A DNA stretch of 64,000 nt from Streptomyces tateyamensis (GTDB taxonomy: Bacteria; Actinomycetota; Actinomycetes; Streptomycetales; Streptomycetaceae). Below the pieces are notes generated by a model. That model was not told where the DNA came from. It made no database searches and saw nothing but the letters and a program-made list of their open reading frames with translations. Of the stretch, positions 43,216 through 52,019 are shown in pieces. Position 1 is the stretch's first letter. Each line of letters opens with the position of its first letter. The translations under genes and the position numbers were made by a program. The stretch lies in NCBI RefSeq assembly GCF_003205575.1, contig NZ_PYBW01000109.1:1-64000 (forward strand). The letters are read 5' to 3'.

Positions 43216-44532
43216 TCACGCTCCCCAGCCGGCGTCCGCGCCGACCTTGGCCGACCAGTCGATGAAGGACTCCAGCGGCTCGTTGCCGCGCACCCCGCGG
43301 ATCCGGTCGACGATCTTGCGGCTGCGCCAGGCGTTCAGGCTCAGGTTCGGGTCGGCCAGGCCGCGCTGCTGCTTGGCCGCGTTCTGCACGAAGATGCTCC
43401 GGTCCCGCGGGCCGTCCCAGCAGACGGCGTAGTCCTGGTCGATCCGCAGCTCCTCGCCCTCGCGCTCCAGCCGGTCGGTGATCGGGGCCAGGAAGTCGGT
43501 GGAGGCCGGCCGGAAGCCGGTCGCCCAGACGATCACGTCCGCTTCGAACCGCTCGGTGCCCTGGCGCTGGTCGTTGTGGCGCACCTCGACGGTCCAGCCG
43601 CCGCCGACGGCGGCGCGCACCGACTCCACGTTGCGGTTGGGGGCCAGCGCCACCAGGTCCTCGGCGCCCTCGATGAACCGGTGCACGTAGATCCGCTGGT
43701 AGATCTCGCGCAGGGTGCTCTCGGAGACCCCGTCGCTGGTCAGGATGTGGTCCGCGTTGAAGCGCTCCCGGGCCGCGGGGGCCAGCCGGTAGAAGTACTC
43801 GGCGTGGCCCGGCATGTAGAAGTCGTTGGTGAAGGGCGAGTCGTCGATCGGGAAGTAGTTGCGCCGGCGGGAGATCCAGGAGACCCGGCGCGGCAGTTCG
43901 CTGCCCGGGCGGGAGATCAGGTCGAGGAAGGCCTCGGCCCCGGACTGGCCGCCGCCGATCACCGCGACCCGCTTGCCCGCCAGGTCCTTGGCCCGGTCCA
44001 TGAACTCGCCGACGTGGAACTGGCTCGGACCGGTCAGGCCGTGCGCCTGCGGCGGCACCCAGGGGCGGTTGCCGACGCCGAGCACCAGGTTGTCCGCGCT
44101 CACCCGGCGCCGGTCGGTGTCGACCACGAAGCGTTCGCCGTCGAAGTCGACCGCGCGCACCTCCTCGCCGAACCGCACGTTCGGGTTGCGGCGGCTGGCC
44201 CAGTCCAGGTAGTTGCGGAACTCCTGGCGCGGCACGTCGGCGAACTGGGCGTTCAGGAAGTGGTAGATCCGGCCGTGCTCGTGCAGGTAGGCCAGGAAGG
44301 AGTACGGGTTGGTCGGGTCGGTGAGGCTGACCAGGTCCTTGAAGAGCGAGACCTGCAGGGTCGAGCCGGGCATCTGCTGGCCGTCGTGCCAGCCGAACTT
44401 CTCCTTGCGGTCGAGGAAGAGGTTGCTGACCTCGGGGGTGCTGTGCAGCAGCGAAGCGAGGCTGAGGTTGGCGGGGCCGGCACCGACACCCAGGCAGGTG
44501 TAGTGGGCCTCGACGGACTGGGCATGGGACAT
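43216..44532 (-). CDS. Lysine N6-hydroxylase (NADPH flavin monooxygenase), Spb38-type
   Basis: A 438-residue member of the IucD/SidA N-hydroxylating family: FAD motif GVGAGPANLSLA (about 15-26), substrate region PGSTLQVSLFKDLVSLTDPTNP, NADPH motif VIGGGQSGAEAFL and the ATGFRP motif. It adds oxygen to the side-chain nitrogen of lysine or ornithine. Alone it would suggest a hydroxamate siderophore, but no siderophore synthetase or ferric-uptake gene is near, and the cupin-MetRS partner points to hydrazine formation from N6-hydroxylysine. ATG 44532 follows AGAGAGG. Confidence 0.9.
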   Translation of the reverse strand: MSHAQSVEAHYTCLGVGAGPANLSLASLLHSTPEVSNLFLDRKEKFGWHDGQQMPGSTLQVSLFKDLVSLTDPTNPYSFLAYLHEHGRIYHFLNAQFADVPRQEFRNYLDWASRRNPNVRFGEEVRAVDFDGERFVVDTDRRRVSADNLVLGVGNRPWVPPQAHGLTGPSQFHVGEFMDRAKDLAGKRVAVIGGGQSGAEAFLDLISRPGSELPRRVSWISRRRNYFPIDDSPFTNDFYMPGHAEYFYRLAPAARERFNADHILTSDGVSESTLREIYQRIYVHRFIEGAEDLVALAPNRNVESVRAAVGGGWTVEVRHNDQRQGTERFEADVIVWATGFRPASTDFLAPITDRLEREGEELRIDQDYAVCWDGPRDRSIFVQNAAKQQRGLADPNLSLNAWRSRKIVDRIRGVRGNEPLESFIDWSAKVGADAGWGA

Positions 44533-44713
44533 GTTGCGGGCCTCTCTGGTGTTCGGGATGGCGAAGGTGGAGAAGCGGGCGCAGCGCTCTGCCCGCGGGG
44601 CGGGCGCGTCCGAGGGGGTTGGGGGATGACGCGGGATCAGTGGGCGGGCACGGGGTCGGCGGACTGACGTGGGGTCAGTGGGGCCGAGGCGGGGTTCGTG
44701 GTCCGGGGTGGGG

Positions 44714-45979
44714 TCAGGCGGTCTTCGGGGCGGGCCGCACGGCGGCCAGGCCCAGGACGGTGGCGAGCAGCGAGCCGAGCCCCAGCAGCGGCCAGACCAG
44801 CCCGCCGGCCTGCAGGTAGAGCCAGCCGCCGACCATCGGGCCCACCGCGCTGCCCAGGCCGAACATGAACTGGAAGCTGCCGATGTAACGGCCCTTCAGC
44901 TGCTCGGGTCCGGCGGTACCCGGGTAGGCGAAGACGGTGGGGCCGCCGATGATCTCGCCGATCGACCAGACCAGGGTGCCGATCACGATCGCGGCCGGTC
45001 CGATCGGCAGGGCGTAGCAGGCGACCCCGGCACCGACCAGGGCGAACCCCAGCCCGATGGTGATCCTGGCGGGCCAGGACTGGGCGAGCCGGGTGACCAG
45101 CAGCTCGAAGGCGATCACCACGAAGCCGTTGAGCGAGACGGCCACCGTGTACCAGACGATCGCCAGCTTCCGGTCCTGGACGAACATGGGCAGCGTGGAC
45201 AGGTACTGCACGTAGACCACGGCGTGGCAGAAGGCGGCGGCCAGGTAGCGCAGGTAGCGGCGGTCGGCGAGCACCGCGCGGTAGCCGCCGGCCTGCGCCG
45301 CCGCGGACTGCGCGGCCGACCCGGTGTCGGCGCCGGCTCCCCGGTGGCGGGTGCCGGCCGGCAGGGTGGCCAGCGCCAGCGCCGCGTAGGCCAGCGCGAT
45401 CAGCGCCTCGCCCCAGAACAGCAGGACGTACCGGTCGTGGCCCGCGTGGTAGAGCCAGAAGCCGACGAGCGGGGCGGCGGTGGCGCCCAGGTTGAGGCCG
45501 AAGCGGTACATCGCGAAGACCATCACCTGCCGCTCGTCCGGGGTCAGTTCGGCGAGCAGGGTGGCCGAGGCGGGCCGGAAGACCTGGGCGCCCAGGCTGG
45601 CCAGGCCGACCGCGGCCATCAGCGTGCCGTAGCCGGGCAGGTAGAGCAGCGCGGCGGTGAGCAGGGCGGTGGTGCCCATGCTGGCCACGGTGGCGTTGCG
45701 CACGCCGAGGCGGTCCGCCAGCGAGCCGCCGACCAGCACCCCGAGCACGGCGCCGCCGCCGTACACGCCGAGCGCCAGCACGGTCTCGGCCGTGGAGTAG
45801 CCCTTGGAGGTGAGGAAGAGCACCAGGAAGACGTTGAGGAAGCCGCTCAGCCGGTTCACCAGCACGCCGGCCAGCACGGTCTTCACCGCGAGCGGCGCCT
45901 GCTGGAAGGTGGCCCAGACGGTGGCCCGGGGCGGGGCGGGCGGGGCGAGGACCTCGACCGGCGCGGTGTCAGTCGACAT
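44714..45979 (-). CDS. MFS transporter (drug exporter-like)
   Basis: A 421-residue major facilitator with 12 predicted helices and the signature loop GGSLADRLGVRN after helix 2 and ELTPDERQ between helices. A central loop of about 25 polar residues (RHRGAGADTGSAA) splits the halves. It probably exports the product or a toxic intermediate. Its start overlaps the ATP-grasp gene by 11 bases. It is the second exporter in the window, besides the MFS fused to the NRPS at 17847. Confidence 0.87.
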   Translation of the reverse strand: MSTDTAPVEVLAPPAPPRATVWATFQQAPLAVKTVLAGVLVNRLSGFLNVFLVLFLTSKGYSTAETVLALGVYGGGAVLGVLVGGSLADRLGVRNATVASMGTTALLTAALLYLPGYGTLMAAVGLASLGAQVFRPASATLLAELTPDERQVMVFAMYRFGLNLGATAAPLVGFWLYHAGHDRYVLLFWGEALIALAYAALALATLPAGTRHRGAGADTGSAAQSAAAQAGGYRAVLADRRYLRYLAAAFCHAVVYVQYLSTLPMFVQDRKLAIVWYTVAVSLNGFVVIAFELLVTRLAQSWPARITIGLGFALVGAGVACYALPIGPAAIVIGTLVWSIGEIIGGPTVFAYPGTAGPEQLKGRYIGSFQFMFGLGSAVGPMVGGWLYLQAGGLVWPLLGLGSLLATVLGLAAVRPAPKTA

Positions 45980-47285
45980 CGCGCACCTCGATCCGCACCG
46001 CCGCGCGCACCCGCTGCTCCAGCGCGTCCAGCGCCTCGGGTGACGGGGCGTCGATCAGGAAGCAGACCGCCCGGTCCTCGGAACTCTCCAGCGGGCCGAG
46101 CCGGCTGCCGCGCTCCTTGAGCACCAGCACCGCGCGCAGCGCGCCCGGCTCGCCCGCAGCCCCGACCGCGGGGTCCGGCCAGACGCCGGCCTCGCCGAGC
46201 CAGACCGGCTCGATGCCGGGCCAGTCGACCCGCACCTCGGCCAGCTCGCCCTGCTCGTGCTCCAGGTACACCTGGCGGGTCCAGCGCCGAGGCTCGGGGT
46301 AGTCGGCCGGCTCGCCGAGCGCCAGGCGCACGATCTCCGGCTCCAGCGGCCGCCCGGTGGCCAGCCGGTACAGCGCCAGCAGCCCGTCGCCCGGGGTACG
46401 GGCCGCGACCTCCACCAGCACCGGCCGGCCGGCCGCGCCCACCCGCCACTCGGCGTGCGCGATCCCGCTGCCGAAGGCCAGCGTCTCCAGCAGCCGGGCG
46501 TTGGCGGCCAGCAGGGTGGCGTCCACGGCCTGCGGGGCGCTGGGCACCGAGTGCGAGAGCTCGACGAAGGTGGCCGCGTGCGACTCGGTGGTGGTCTTGC
46601 GGGTGACCGAGGCGAAGAGCACCTTGCCCTCCTGCACCAGGCTCTCCACCGAGTACTCCTGGCCGACCACCTTCTGCTCCACCAGCAGCGTCTCGTGCGC
46701 CGGGTACCCGCCCAGCCGGGCCGCCAGCGCGGCGGCGTCGTCGACCGTGACCACACCCGAACTGGAGTGCCGGGCAGCCGGCTTGACCACCGCCGGGTAG
46801 CTGACCGAGTGCGGGTCGAAGGCGGCCCGCTCGGCGGCAGGCAGCACCGCGCCGGCCGGGGCGAACTCCGGCAGGTACCAGCGCTGCAGCGGCTTGGAGC
46901 GGCACACCCGGGTGGCCCGCAGGCCCGGTCCGGGCAGGCCGAGCGCGTCGGCCAGCAGGCCGGTGGGCTCCACCAGGGTCTCGCCGACGGCGTAGGCGCC
47001 GGTGATCCGGTAGCGGGCCCGCCAGTCGGCGGCGCGGGCCAGCACGCCCGCGGTGAACGAGCCGTCCTGGTTCAACTCGCCGTCCACGAAGGCTATCTCG
47101 TCGATCAGTGCGGCCGGGTTCGCCGGGTCGGCCTGGGCCGCCAGCGCGGGCTCGCGCCAGCCGCGCGGGGTGACCAGCAGGATCTTCAGGCCGCGGGCGG
47201 CCAGCTCCTGCAGGTAGCGCGGGTTGCGGCAGACCACCCAGAAGGCTCCGGTCAGCACGAAGGCCGGGGGTCGTCGGTCGTTCAT
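45969..47285 (-). CDS. ATP-grasp amide ligase
   Basis: A 438-residue ATP-grasp protein of the carnosine-synthase-like group: VVKPAARHSSSGVVTV (lysine and flexible loop), ETLLVEQKVVGQEYSVESLV, and the metal-binding GRPVLVEVAARTPGDG. Such enzymes join a carboxylate, as acyl phosphate, to an amino group. It may link an amino acid to the hydrazine-derived acid or cap the peptide independently of the NRPS. ATG 47285 overlaps the stop of the saccharopine reductase gene (ATGA); the longer frame upstream is a shadow. Confidence 0.87.
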   Translation of the reverse strand: MNDRRPPAFVLTGAFWVVCRNPRYLQELAARGLKILLVTPRGWREPALAAQADPANPAALIDEIAFVDGELNQDGSFTAGVLARAADWRARYRITGAYAVGETLVEPTGLLADALGLPGPGLRATRVCRSKPLQRWYLPEFAPAGAVLPAAERAAFDPHSVSYPAVVKPAARHSSSGVVTVDDAAALAARLGGYPAHETLLVEQKVVGQEYSVESLVQEGKVLFASVTRKTTTESHAATFVELSHSVPSAPQAVDATLLAANARLLETLAFGSGIAHAEWRVGAAGRPVLVEVAARTPGDGLLALYRLATGRPLEPEIVRLALGEPADYPEPRRWTRQVYLEHEQGELAEVRVDWPGIEPVWLGEAGVWPDPAVGAAGEPGALRAVLVLKERGSRLGPLESSEDRAVCFLIDAPSPEALDALEQRVRAAVRIEVRDVD

Positions 47286-48466
47286 CGGGGTGCTCCTTGG
47301 GCGGTGCGTTCGGTGGTGCGCAGTTCGGTGGTCAGGCCCCGGCCGGCCAGGAAGTCGAGCCAGCGCTCGGCCTCCTGGGCGGACTCGGCGGCGCGGTTCA
47401 GCCCCGGGGCGAGGGCGCCGTCGAGGATCCGGGTGATCCCGAAGGCCAGCGGCAGCGAGACCAGCCGGGCCATCGCGCTCTCCCGCTCGTCGCCGTACAG
47501 GTCGAGCAGGCAGCTGCCGGACCAGGCGCCCTCGACCCAGTCCAGGTCGAGCGCGACGGCCAGCACCACCCGGTCCCGGTCCTGCTCGCGCATCGGGTGG
47601 CGCTGCGCCAACTCGGCGGCCAGGGCGGCGATCCGCTCGTCGTCGCCGGTCTCCACGGTGGCGAAGACCTCGGCCCAGGCGGCCCGCCAGCCCGCGGGGC
47701 GCAGCGTGCCGCGGACGAAGGAGCGCTTGCGCCAGTGGTACGGGAAGCCGTACTGCTCGGCGAACGGCAGGCTGTCCCGGTTCGGGTAGACCTCGAAGCG
47801 TTCGGCGCCGACCGGATAGTCGGTGGTCGCCTGCCAGGGGCGGGTGGCGGTGTGCAGCTGCCAGTCGCGCAGGTAGCGGGCCGGCGAGCGCAGCGCGTTC
47901 AGCACCCCGAGCGGGGCCCAGCTGAACCGGTAGCGGAACTCGTTGGGTTCGGCGGGCAGGCCGCCGCAGTAGGAGGTGAAGTCGGCGGTGGCGACGGCGT
48001 CCCCGGCCGCCGCCCGGCCGAGCTCGACCAGGCGGTGGGCCATCAGGTGGTCGATGCCCGGGTCCAGGCCGGCCTCGGTCAGGACCACGCTCTGCTTCGC
48101 CGTGGCGGCCAGTTCGGCGAGCTCCGGGGAGACGTAGCTGGAGCAGGCGAAGTGCGCGCCGCACTCCAGCGCCAGCCGCAGCAGCGCGGTGTGGTGGGCG
48201 GCGGGGAGCATGGAGACCAGCACGTCGCCCGGAGCCAGCTCGGCGGCCAGCGCCTGCTCGTCCAGCGCGCGGGCCGCCGCCCGGCCGGCCAGGCCGCGCT
48301 CGGCCAGGCACTGCTCGGCCTTCTCGGCGGTGCGGCCCCACAGGACCAGCCGGGCGCCGTGGTCGAGCAGCAGCTCCAGGCCGCTGCGGCCGGTGGACAG
48401 GCCGGTGCCTATCCAGTGCACGGTGCGCACGCCCTCGGTTCGGTCGGACTCGGTTCGGTCAGACAT
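47282..48466 (-). CDS. Saccharopine reductase (Lys9-like, glutamate-forming type)
   Basis: A 394-residue protein that fits fungal Lys9: NAD(P) fold near WIGTGLSTG, then CSSYVSPELAEL, TEAGLDPGIDHLMAH, SYCGGLPAEPNEFRYRFSW, VYPNRDSLPF and VRGTLR. Lys9 condenses 2-aminoadipate 6-semialdehyde with glutamate and reduces it to saccharopine. That semialdehyde is the by-product of the Spb39-type enzyme coded 3.9 kb downstream in the same direction. Bacteria normally make lysine from diaminopimelate, so this gene is unlikely to serve primary lysine synthesis. The N-terminus has the duplicated five residues SDRTE. It overlaps the next Lys1-like gene by 8 bases. Confidence 0.88.
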   Translation of the reverse strand: MSDRTESDRTEGVRTVHWIGTGLSTGRSGLELLLDHGARLVLWGRTAEKAEQCLAERGLAGRAAARALDEQALAAELAPGDVLVSMLPAAHHTALLRLALECGAHFACSSYVSPELAELAATAKQSVVLTEAGLDPGIDHLMAHRLVELGRAAAGDAVATADFTSYCGGLPAEPNEFRYRFSWAPLGVLNALRSPARYLRDWQLHTATRPWQATTDYPVGAERFEVYPNRDSLPFAEQYGFPYHWRKRSFVRGTLRPAGWRAAWAEVFATVETGDDERIAALAAELAQRHPMREQDRDRVVLAVALDLDWVEGAWSGSCLLDLYGDERESAMARLVSLPLAFGITRILDGALAPGLNRAAESAQEAERWLDFLAGRGLTTELRTTERTAQGAPR

Positions 48467-49517
48467 GGACGGCCTCCAGGTGGTGGGCGCGACAGGCGGT
48501 CTCGAAGTCGGCCCGGCAGTGCCGCCAGGGCGAGTCCGGGTCGGCCAGGGTGCGCAGCGGGCCGACCAGTTCGGCGGAGAAGGCCCGGCTGGCCTCGGCG
48601 GGCAGCAGCGAGGGCAGGTTGTCGATGGCGATCAGGTCCAGCGGCGGGTCCTGGTGCAGCCGGCGCACCGGGTCGGCCCACTCGGTGACGGTGCGGTAGA
48701 CCGGCAGCACGTTGAGGTCGGAGGTGACGTCGCAGGTGACGTCCACCACCAGGGCGAGCCGGCGCCCGCGCTCCTCGAGATCGGTCGGACGCAGGAACGG
48801 GGGGATCGGACGGGTCGTCAGCACGGTGTTGACCAGCAGGTCGTGGTGGAGCAGCGCGGTCCGGTCCAGTGCGCGGGTCTCGGCCACGTCCCAGCAGGTG
48901 GCGGCGAGGCCGGCCACCTCCAGGGCGTCCACCGCGCCGCGCCCGCACCGGCCGAGCGCGCCGATCACCAGCGCGTCCGGGGAGCCCTCGCGCATCGAGT
49001 GGCGCAGCTGGTCGTCCAGCTCGGCCTTGGCGAGCGGGCGCAGCGGGGCGGTCAGCCGGCCCCGGGCCTGGAGCACGCCGAGCGCGGCGCCCACGTAGCC
49101 GGCCCAGTAGCCGAAGGCGGCGAGCCGGCGGCCGGCGTCGTCCACCAGGTACTCCAGGTCCAGCAGCTCGCCCCCGCCGCGGCAAAACCGGGCGAGCAGC
49201 TCGCGGCTGCCCTGCTGGCCCTTGTAGGCGTGCCCGAAGAAGATGTGCCGGTGGGTCAGCTGCTCGGGGTGCTCGGGCAGCTCCTTGAGGCCGAGCACGT
49301 AGCTCTGTTCGGGGGCGGTGGTCCAGGAGCCCGCCGGGGCCGCCGTGCAGCCGGCCGCCAGGTACTCCTCGAGCGGGAACACCCGCTGCGGCGACTCCTC
49401 CACGGTCAGCCGGAACCCCAGCTCCACCAAGCGCCGGGCATCCTGCGGCACCAGCGGCGCCCGCCGCTCGGAGGCTCGCACCTCGTGCCGGATCCACAGC
49501 TGCGGCTGTTCTGCCAT
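48459..49517 (-). CDS. Saccharopine dehydrogenase (Lys1-like, lysine-forming)
   Basis: A 352-residue protein of the AlaDH/PNT fold that fits fungal Lys1: start HEVRASERRAPLVPQDARRL, then SPQRVFPLEEYLAAGC, IFFGHAYKGQQGSRELL, LEYLVDDAGRRLAAFGYWAG, VIGALGRCGRGAVDAL and AIDNLPSLLPAEAS. Lys1 oxidises saccharopine to lysine and 2-oxoglutarate with NAD. Paired with the Lys9-like gene it would turn aminoadipate semialdehyde back to lysine. GGAAGGA precedes the ATG, and 135 bases of AT-richer DNA upstream suggest a second promoter here. Confidence 0.9.
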   Translation of the reverse strand: MAEQPQLWIRHEVRASERRAPLVPQDARRLVELGFRLTVEESPQRVFPLEEYLAAGCTAAPAGSWTTAPEQSYVLGLKELPEHPEQLTHRHIFFGHAYKGQQGSRELLARFCRGGGELLDLEYLVDDAGRRLAAFGYWAGYVGAALGVLQARGRLTAPLRPLAKAELDDQLRHSMREGSPDALVIGALGRCGRGAVDALEVAGLAATCWDVAETRALDRTALLHHDLLVNTVLTTRPIPPFLRPTDLEERGRRLALVVDVTCDVTSDLNVLPVYRTVTEWADPVRRLHQDPPLDLIAIDNLPSLLPAEASRAFSAELVGPLRTLADPDSPWRHCRADFETACRAHHLEAVHV

Positions 49518-49652
49518 CGGTCTGGTCCTTCCATTAATGGCATGATCACGTCATAAGCTGTCCCGCACCCGCCCGCCGGCCCCTCCCCCGGCCTGTGGGG
49601 CTGAGGGAGGGTCAGCTCGGGCGGCCGCCTGCGGTCGCGGTCGAACGAGGTC
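49518..49652 (-). promoter_or_regulatory. Gap in the leftward operon with palindrome CCATTAATGG
   Basis: The longest gap but one in the leftward operon. It holds the palindrome CCATTAATGG (49531-49540), TGATCA (49543-49548) and GGTCTGGTCC (49520-49529), one base different from the GGTCTGGACC core shared by two other operons. These are unusual in this GC-rich DNA and suggest an internal promoter/operator for the lysine-recycling genes. No clear -35/-10 pair. Confidence 0.4.
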
Positions 49653-50777
49653 TCAGAGGATCGGGATGCGCGCGTTCGGCAGGGCCCGGTACTGCGGATG
49701 TTCAGGCAGGACGGCGGGGTCGAAGCCGTGGGCCAGCAGCTCGGTCAGCACGCCCTCCGCGATCGCCACCGCCAGCTCGGCACCCGGGCACCGGTGGGCC
49801 CCCGCGCCGAAGGTGAAGACGGCCGGCGCCACCCGCCCCGGATCGAACACGGCCGGCTCGGGGTTCACCGCCGGGTCCCGGTTCGCGGCCGCCAGCACCA
49901 CCAGCACCGCCTCCCCGGCCGCCACCGCGGCCCCGCCGATCCGGCACGGCTCGGCGGCGAACCGGCGGGTGTTCTGGATCGGCGCGTCGTGGCGCACCAC
50001 CTCCCGCACCACTCCCGCGAGCTCGCCGCCCGGGTGGCGCCGCAGCGCCCGCAGCGCGTTGCCGATCAGCCCGGCCGTCGCGTCGTAGGTCTGCGACAGG
50101 AACCCCACCGCGTTCGCCAGCAGCGGTGCCCGGTCGGCCCAGTCCTGGCGCACCGCCGCCCGCACCAGCCCGGCCAGCAGCCCGCCCGCCCCGGCCCCGT
50201 CCAGCTGCGGTCCGAGCAGCTCGCACAGCCGGGCCGCGGCGAGCGCGGCCGCCTGCTGCTGGGCCGAGGTGGCCCCGGCGGGGATGCACTGCACGAAGTC
50301 CCCGACCAACCGGGCCGCCTCCGGCTCCAGCCCGGCGTCCAGCCCGCAGAGCGCGGCCACCACCTGGGCCGGCACGGCGAACATCAGTTCCGCCAGGTCG
50401 GGCCGGCCGGTCCGTGCCAGGCTCTGTCCGGTCCGGGCAGCCGCCAGTTTCGCCGCGTCCGCCGGGTCGGCCTCGGCCAGCGCGGCCGTCACCACCTGCT
50501 TGAGGCGCTGCTGGTCCGGCCCGTCGGTCATCCGGACCAGCCGGCCGAACACCTCGCCGGCCGCGGTGCCGACCAGGCCGGCCGGCACCGGCTCGGCGGG
50601 CGGGCGGACCCGCAGCTCCCCGGCGGTCAGCGCCTCGGTCACCGAGGCGGCGTCGGCGGCCACCCACAGGCCCAGCTCCGCGTCGAAGCCGAACGGGCGC
50701 TCGGCGGTCAGCCGGGCGTAGTACGGGTAGGGGTCGGGATGCCGGACGGCCTCGACCGGGTTCGTCGGGGTCTGCAT
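49653..50777 (-). CDS. Cytochrome P450 lacking the usual I-helix threonine
   Basis: A 374-residue P450. Haem ligand motif FTFGAGAHRCPG with Cys330; E-V-V-R of the K-helix at about 259-262. The I-helix, normally AGxx(D/E)TT, reads QTYDAT (229-234): the acid is kept, the threonine that helps oxygen activation is Ala, and the AG is QT. Such P450s can still act on carrier-bound substrates or perform unusual chemistry. ATG 50777 is chosen; the frame upstream has no ribosome site. It probably hydroxylates or couples an intermediate in the hydrazine pathway. Confidence 0.87.
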   Translation of the reverse strand: MQTPTNPVEAVRHPDPYPYYARLTAERPFGFDAELGLWVAADAASVTEALTAGELRVRPPAEPVPAGLVGTAAGEVFGRLVRMTDGPDQQRLKQVVTAALAEADPADAAKLAAARTGQSLARTGRPDLAELMFAVPAQVVAALCGLDAGLEPEAARLVGDFVQCIPAGATSAQQQAAALAAARLCELLGPQLDGAGAGGLLAGLVRAAVRQDWADRAPLLANAVGFLSQTYDATAGLIGNALRALRRHPGGELAGVVREVVRHDAPIQNTRRFAAEPCRIGGAAVAAGEAVLVVLAAANRDPAVNPEPAVFDPGRVAPAVFTFGAGAHRCPGAELAVAIAEGVLTELLAHGFDPAVLPEHPQYRALPNARIPIL

Positions 50778-50814
50778 GGCGGGGGTGCTCCTCGCAGTGG
50801 GTCTTGACGGCGGG

Positions 50815-52008
50815 TCAGCGGGCCCGGCGCGCGTCCAGCGCACCGGCGATGGTCAGCTGTTGAACCTCGGAAGCGCCCTCGTAGACACGCAGCGCCCGGA
50901 CCTGCCGGTACAGCCGTTCGGGCAGGCTCTGCGCGACCAGGCCGGCCGCGCCGTGCAGCTGCACGCAGCGGTCCACGATCCGCTGGGCGGCCTCGGTGGC
51001 GTGCAGCTTGGCGATGCTGGAGTGCTTGGCGAAGCCCCGGTGGCCCTGGTCGAGCTCCCAGGCGGCCCGCCCGACCAGCAGCGAAGCGGCGTTCAACTGC
51101 ACTTCCATGTCGGCCAGTTCGAATTTGACCGTGGGCAGGTCGAACAGCACCCCGCCGTAGATGGCCCGTCGGCGCACGTGCGCCTGCGCGGCGTCGGCGG
51201 CCCGCCGGGCGAAGCCGAGCGCGGCCGCGCCGACCGTCACCCGGGCCCGCTCCAGCAGGTCCATCGCCACCACGAAGCCGCGCCCGGGCCGGCCGAGCAC
51301 CGCGTCGGCGGGCACCCGGCAGTCCTCGAAGACCAGGTGGGCGAAGGGCCGCGGTGCCATCGCCTCGATCGGCTCGCGCACCCGCAGGCCCGGGGTGTCC
51401 CCGGGGACCAGGAAGGCGGTCAGGCCCAGCGGCCCGGGCCCCTCGCCGGTGCGGGCGATCACGCAGACCACGTCCGCCACGGTGCCGTTGGCGATCCAGG
51501 CCTTGGCGCCGTTCAGCACGTACTGCGCTCCGTCGCGCTCGGCGGTCAGCGCCACCGCGGCGACGTCCGAGCCGGCCTGCTCCTCGGAGACCGCGAAGGC
51601 GCCGGCCAGGGTGCCGGCCGCCAAGCCCGGCAGGTAGCGCTGCCGCTGCTCGGGGCTGCCGTGGCGCAGGATGGGGGTGGCCGAGAGCACCTGGATCGAG
51701 AAGGCGAAGTCGGCCAGGTCCTCCGCGTAGGCGAGCGCCTCACGGGCCAGGCAGACCGCGCGGCAGTCACCGTCGCTGCCCGGCTCGGCGGCGGCCAGGA
51801 AGTCCAGCCAGCCGGCCCCGCCGAGCGCGGCCAGCGCCCGGCGCACCGCCTTGTCCGGGTCGTCGGTGCGCAGTTCGGTCCAGAGCGGGGCCTGCTCCTC
51901 ACACCACTGGGCCAGCCGCCGGGCCCGGTCGCGGTGCGCGTCGGTGTAGAAGGGCAGCCGGAGGATGTCGGGGTCCAGGGCGTTGGGGGTCAGCGAGTTG
52001 GGGGTCAC
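50815..52008 (-). CDS. Acyl-CoA dehydrogenase-like flavoenzyme
   Basis: A 397-residue ACAD-family protein: AVSEEQAGSDVAAV, YVLNGAKAWIANG, DLLERARVTVGAAALGFARRA, and the C-terminal LHGAAGLVAQSLPERLYRQVRALRVYEGASEVQQLTI. The base Glu is probably in YEGASE. GTG 52008 follows GAGGAG by 9 bases. Enzymes of this family in clusters dehydrogenate carrier-bound acyl or aminoacyl chains, and some hydroxylate nitrogen. Here it could desaturate an acyl chain or oxidise a carrier-bound hydrazine. Start is 11 bases from the diiron oxidase stop. Confidence 0.88.
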   Translation of the reverse strand: MTPNSLTPNALDPDILRLPFYTDAHRDRARRLAQWCEEQAPLWTELRTDDPDKAVRRALAALGGAGWLDFLAAAEPGSDGDCRAVCLAREALAYAEDLADFAFSIQVLSATPILRHGSPEQRQRYLPGLAAGTLAGAFAVSEEQAGSDVAAVALTAERDGAQYVLNGAKAWIANGTVADVVCVIARTGEGPGPLGLTAFLVPGDTPGLRVREPIEAMAPRPFAHLVFEDCRVPADAVLGRPGRGFVVAMDLLERARVTVGAAALGFARRAADAAQAHVRRRAIYGGVLFDLPTVKFELADMEVQLNAASLLVGRAAWELDQGHRGFAKHSSIAKLHATEAAQRIVDRCVQLHGAAGLVAQSLPERLYRQVRALRVYEGASEVQQLTIAGALDARRAR

Positions 52009-52019
52009 GGCGGGGCTCC

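Noticed and set aside
43216..44532. Hydroxamate siderophore pathway based on the lysine N-hydroxylase
   Set aside because: No siderophore synthetase, ferric receptor or iron-box is near, and the neighbouring cupin-MetRS and DAO-type genes fit hydrazine formation better. A siderophore-like product cannot be fully excluded.
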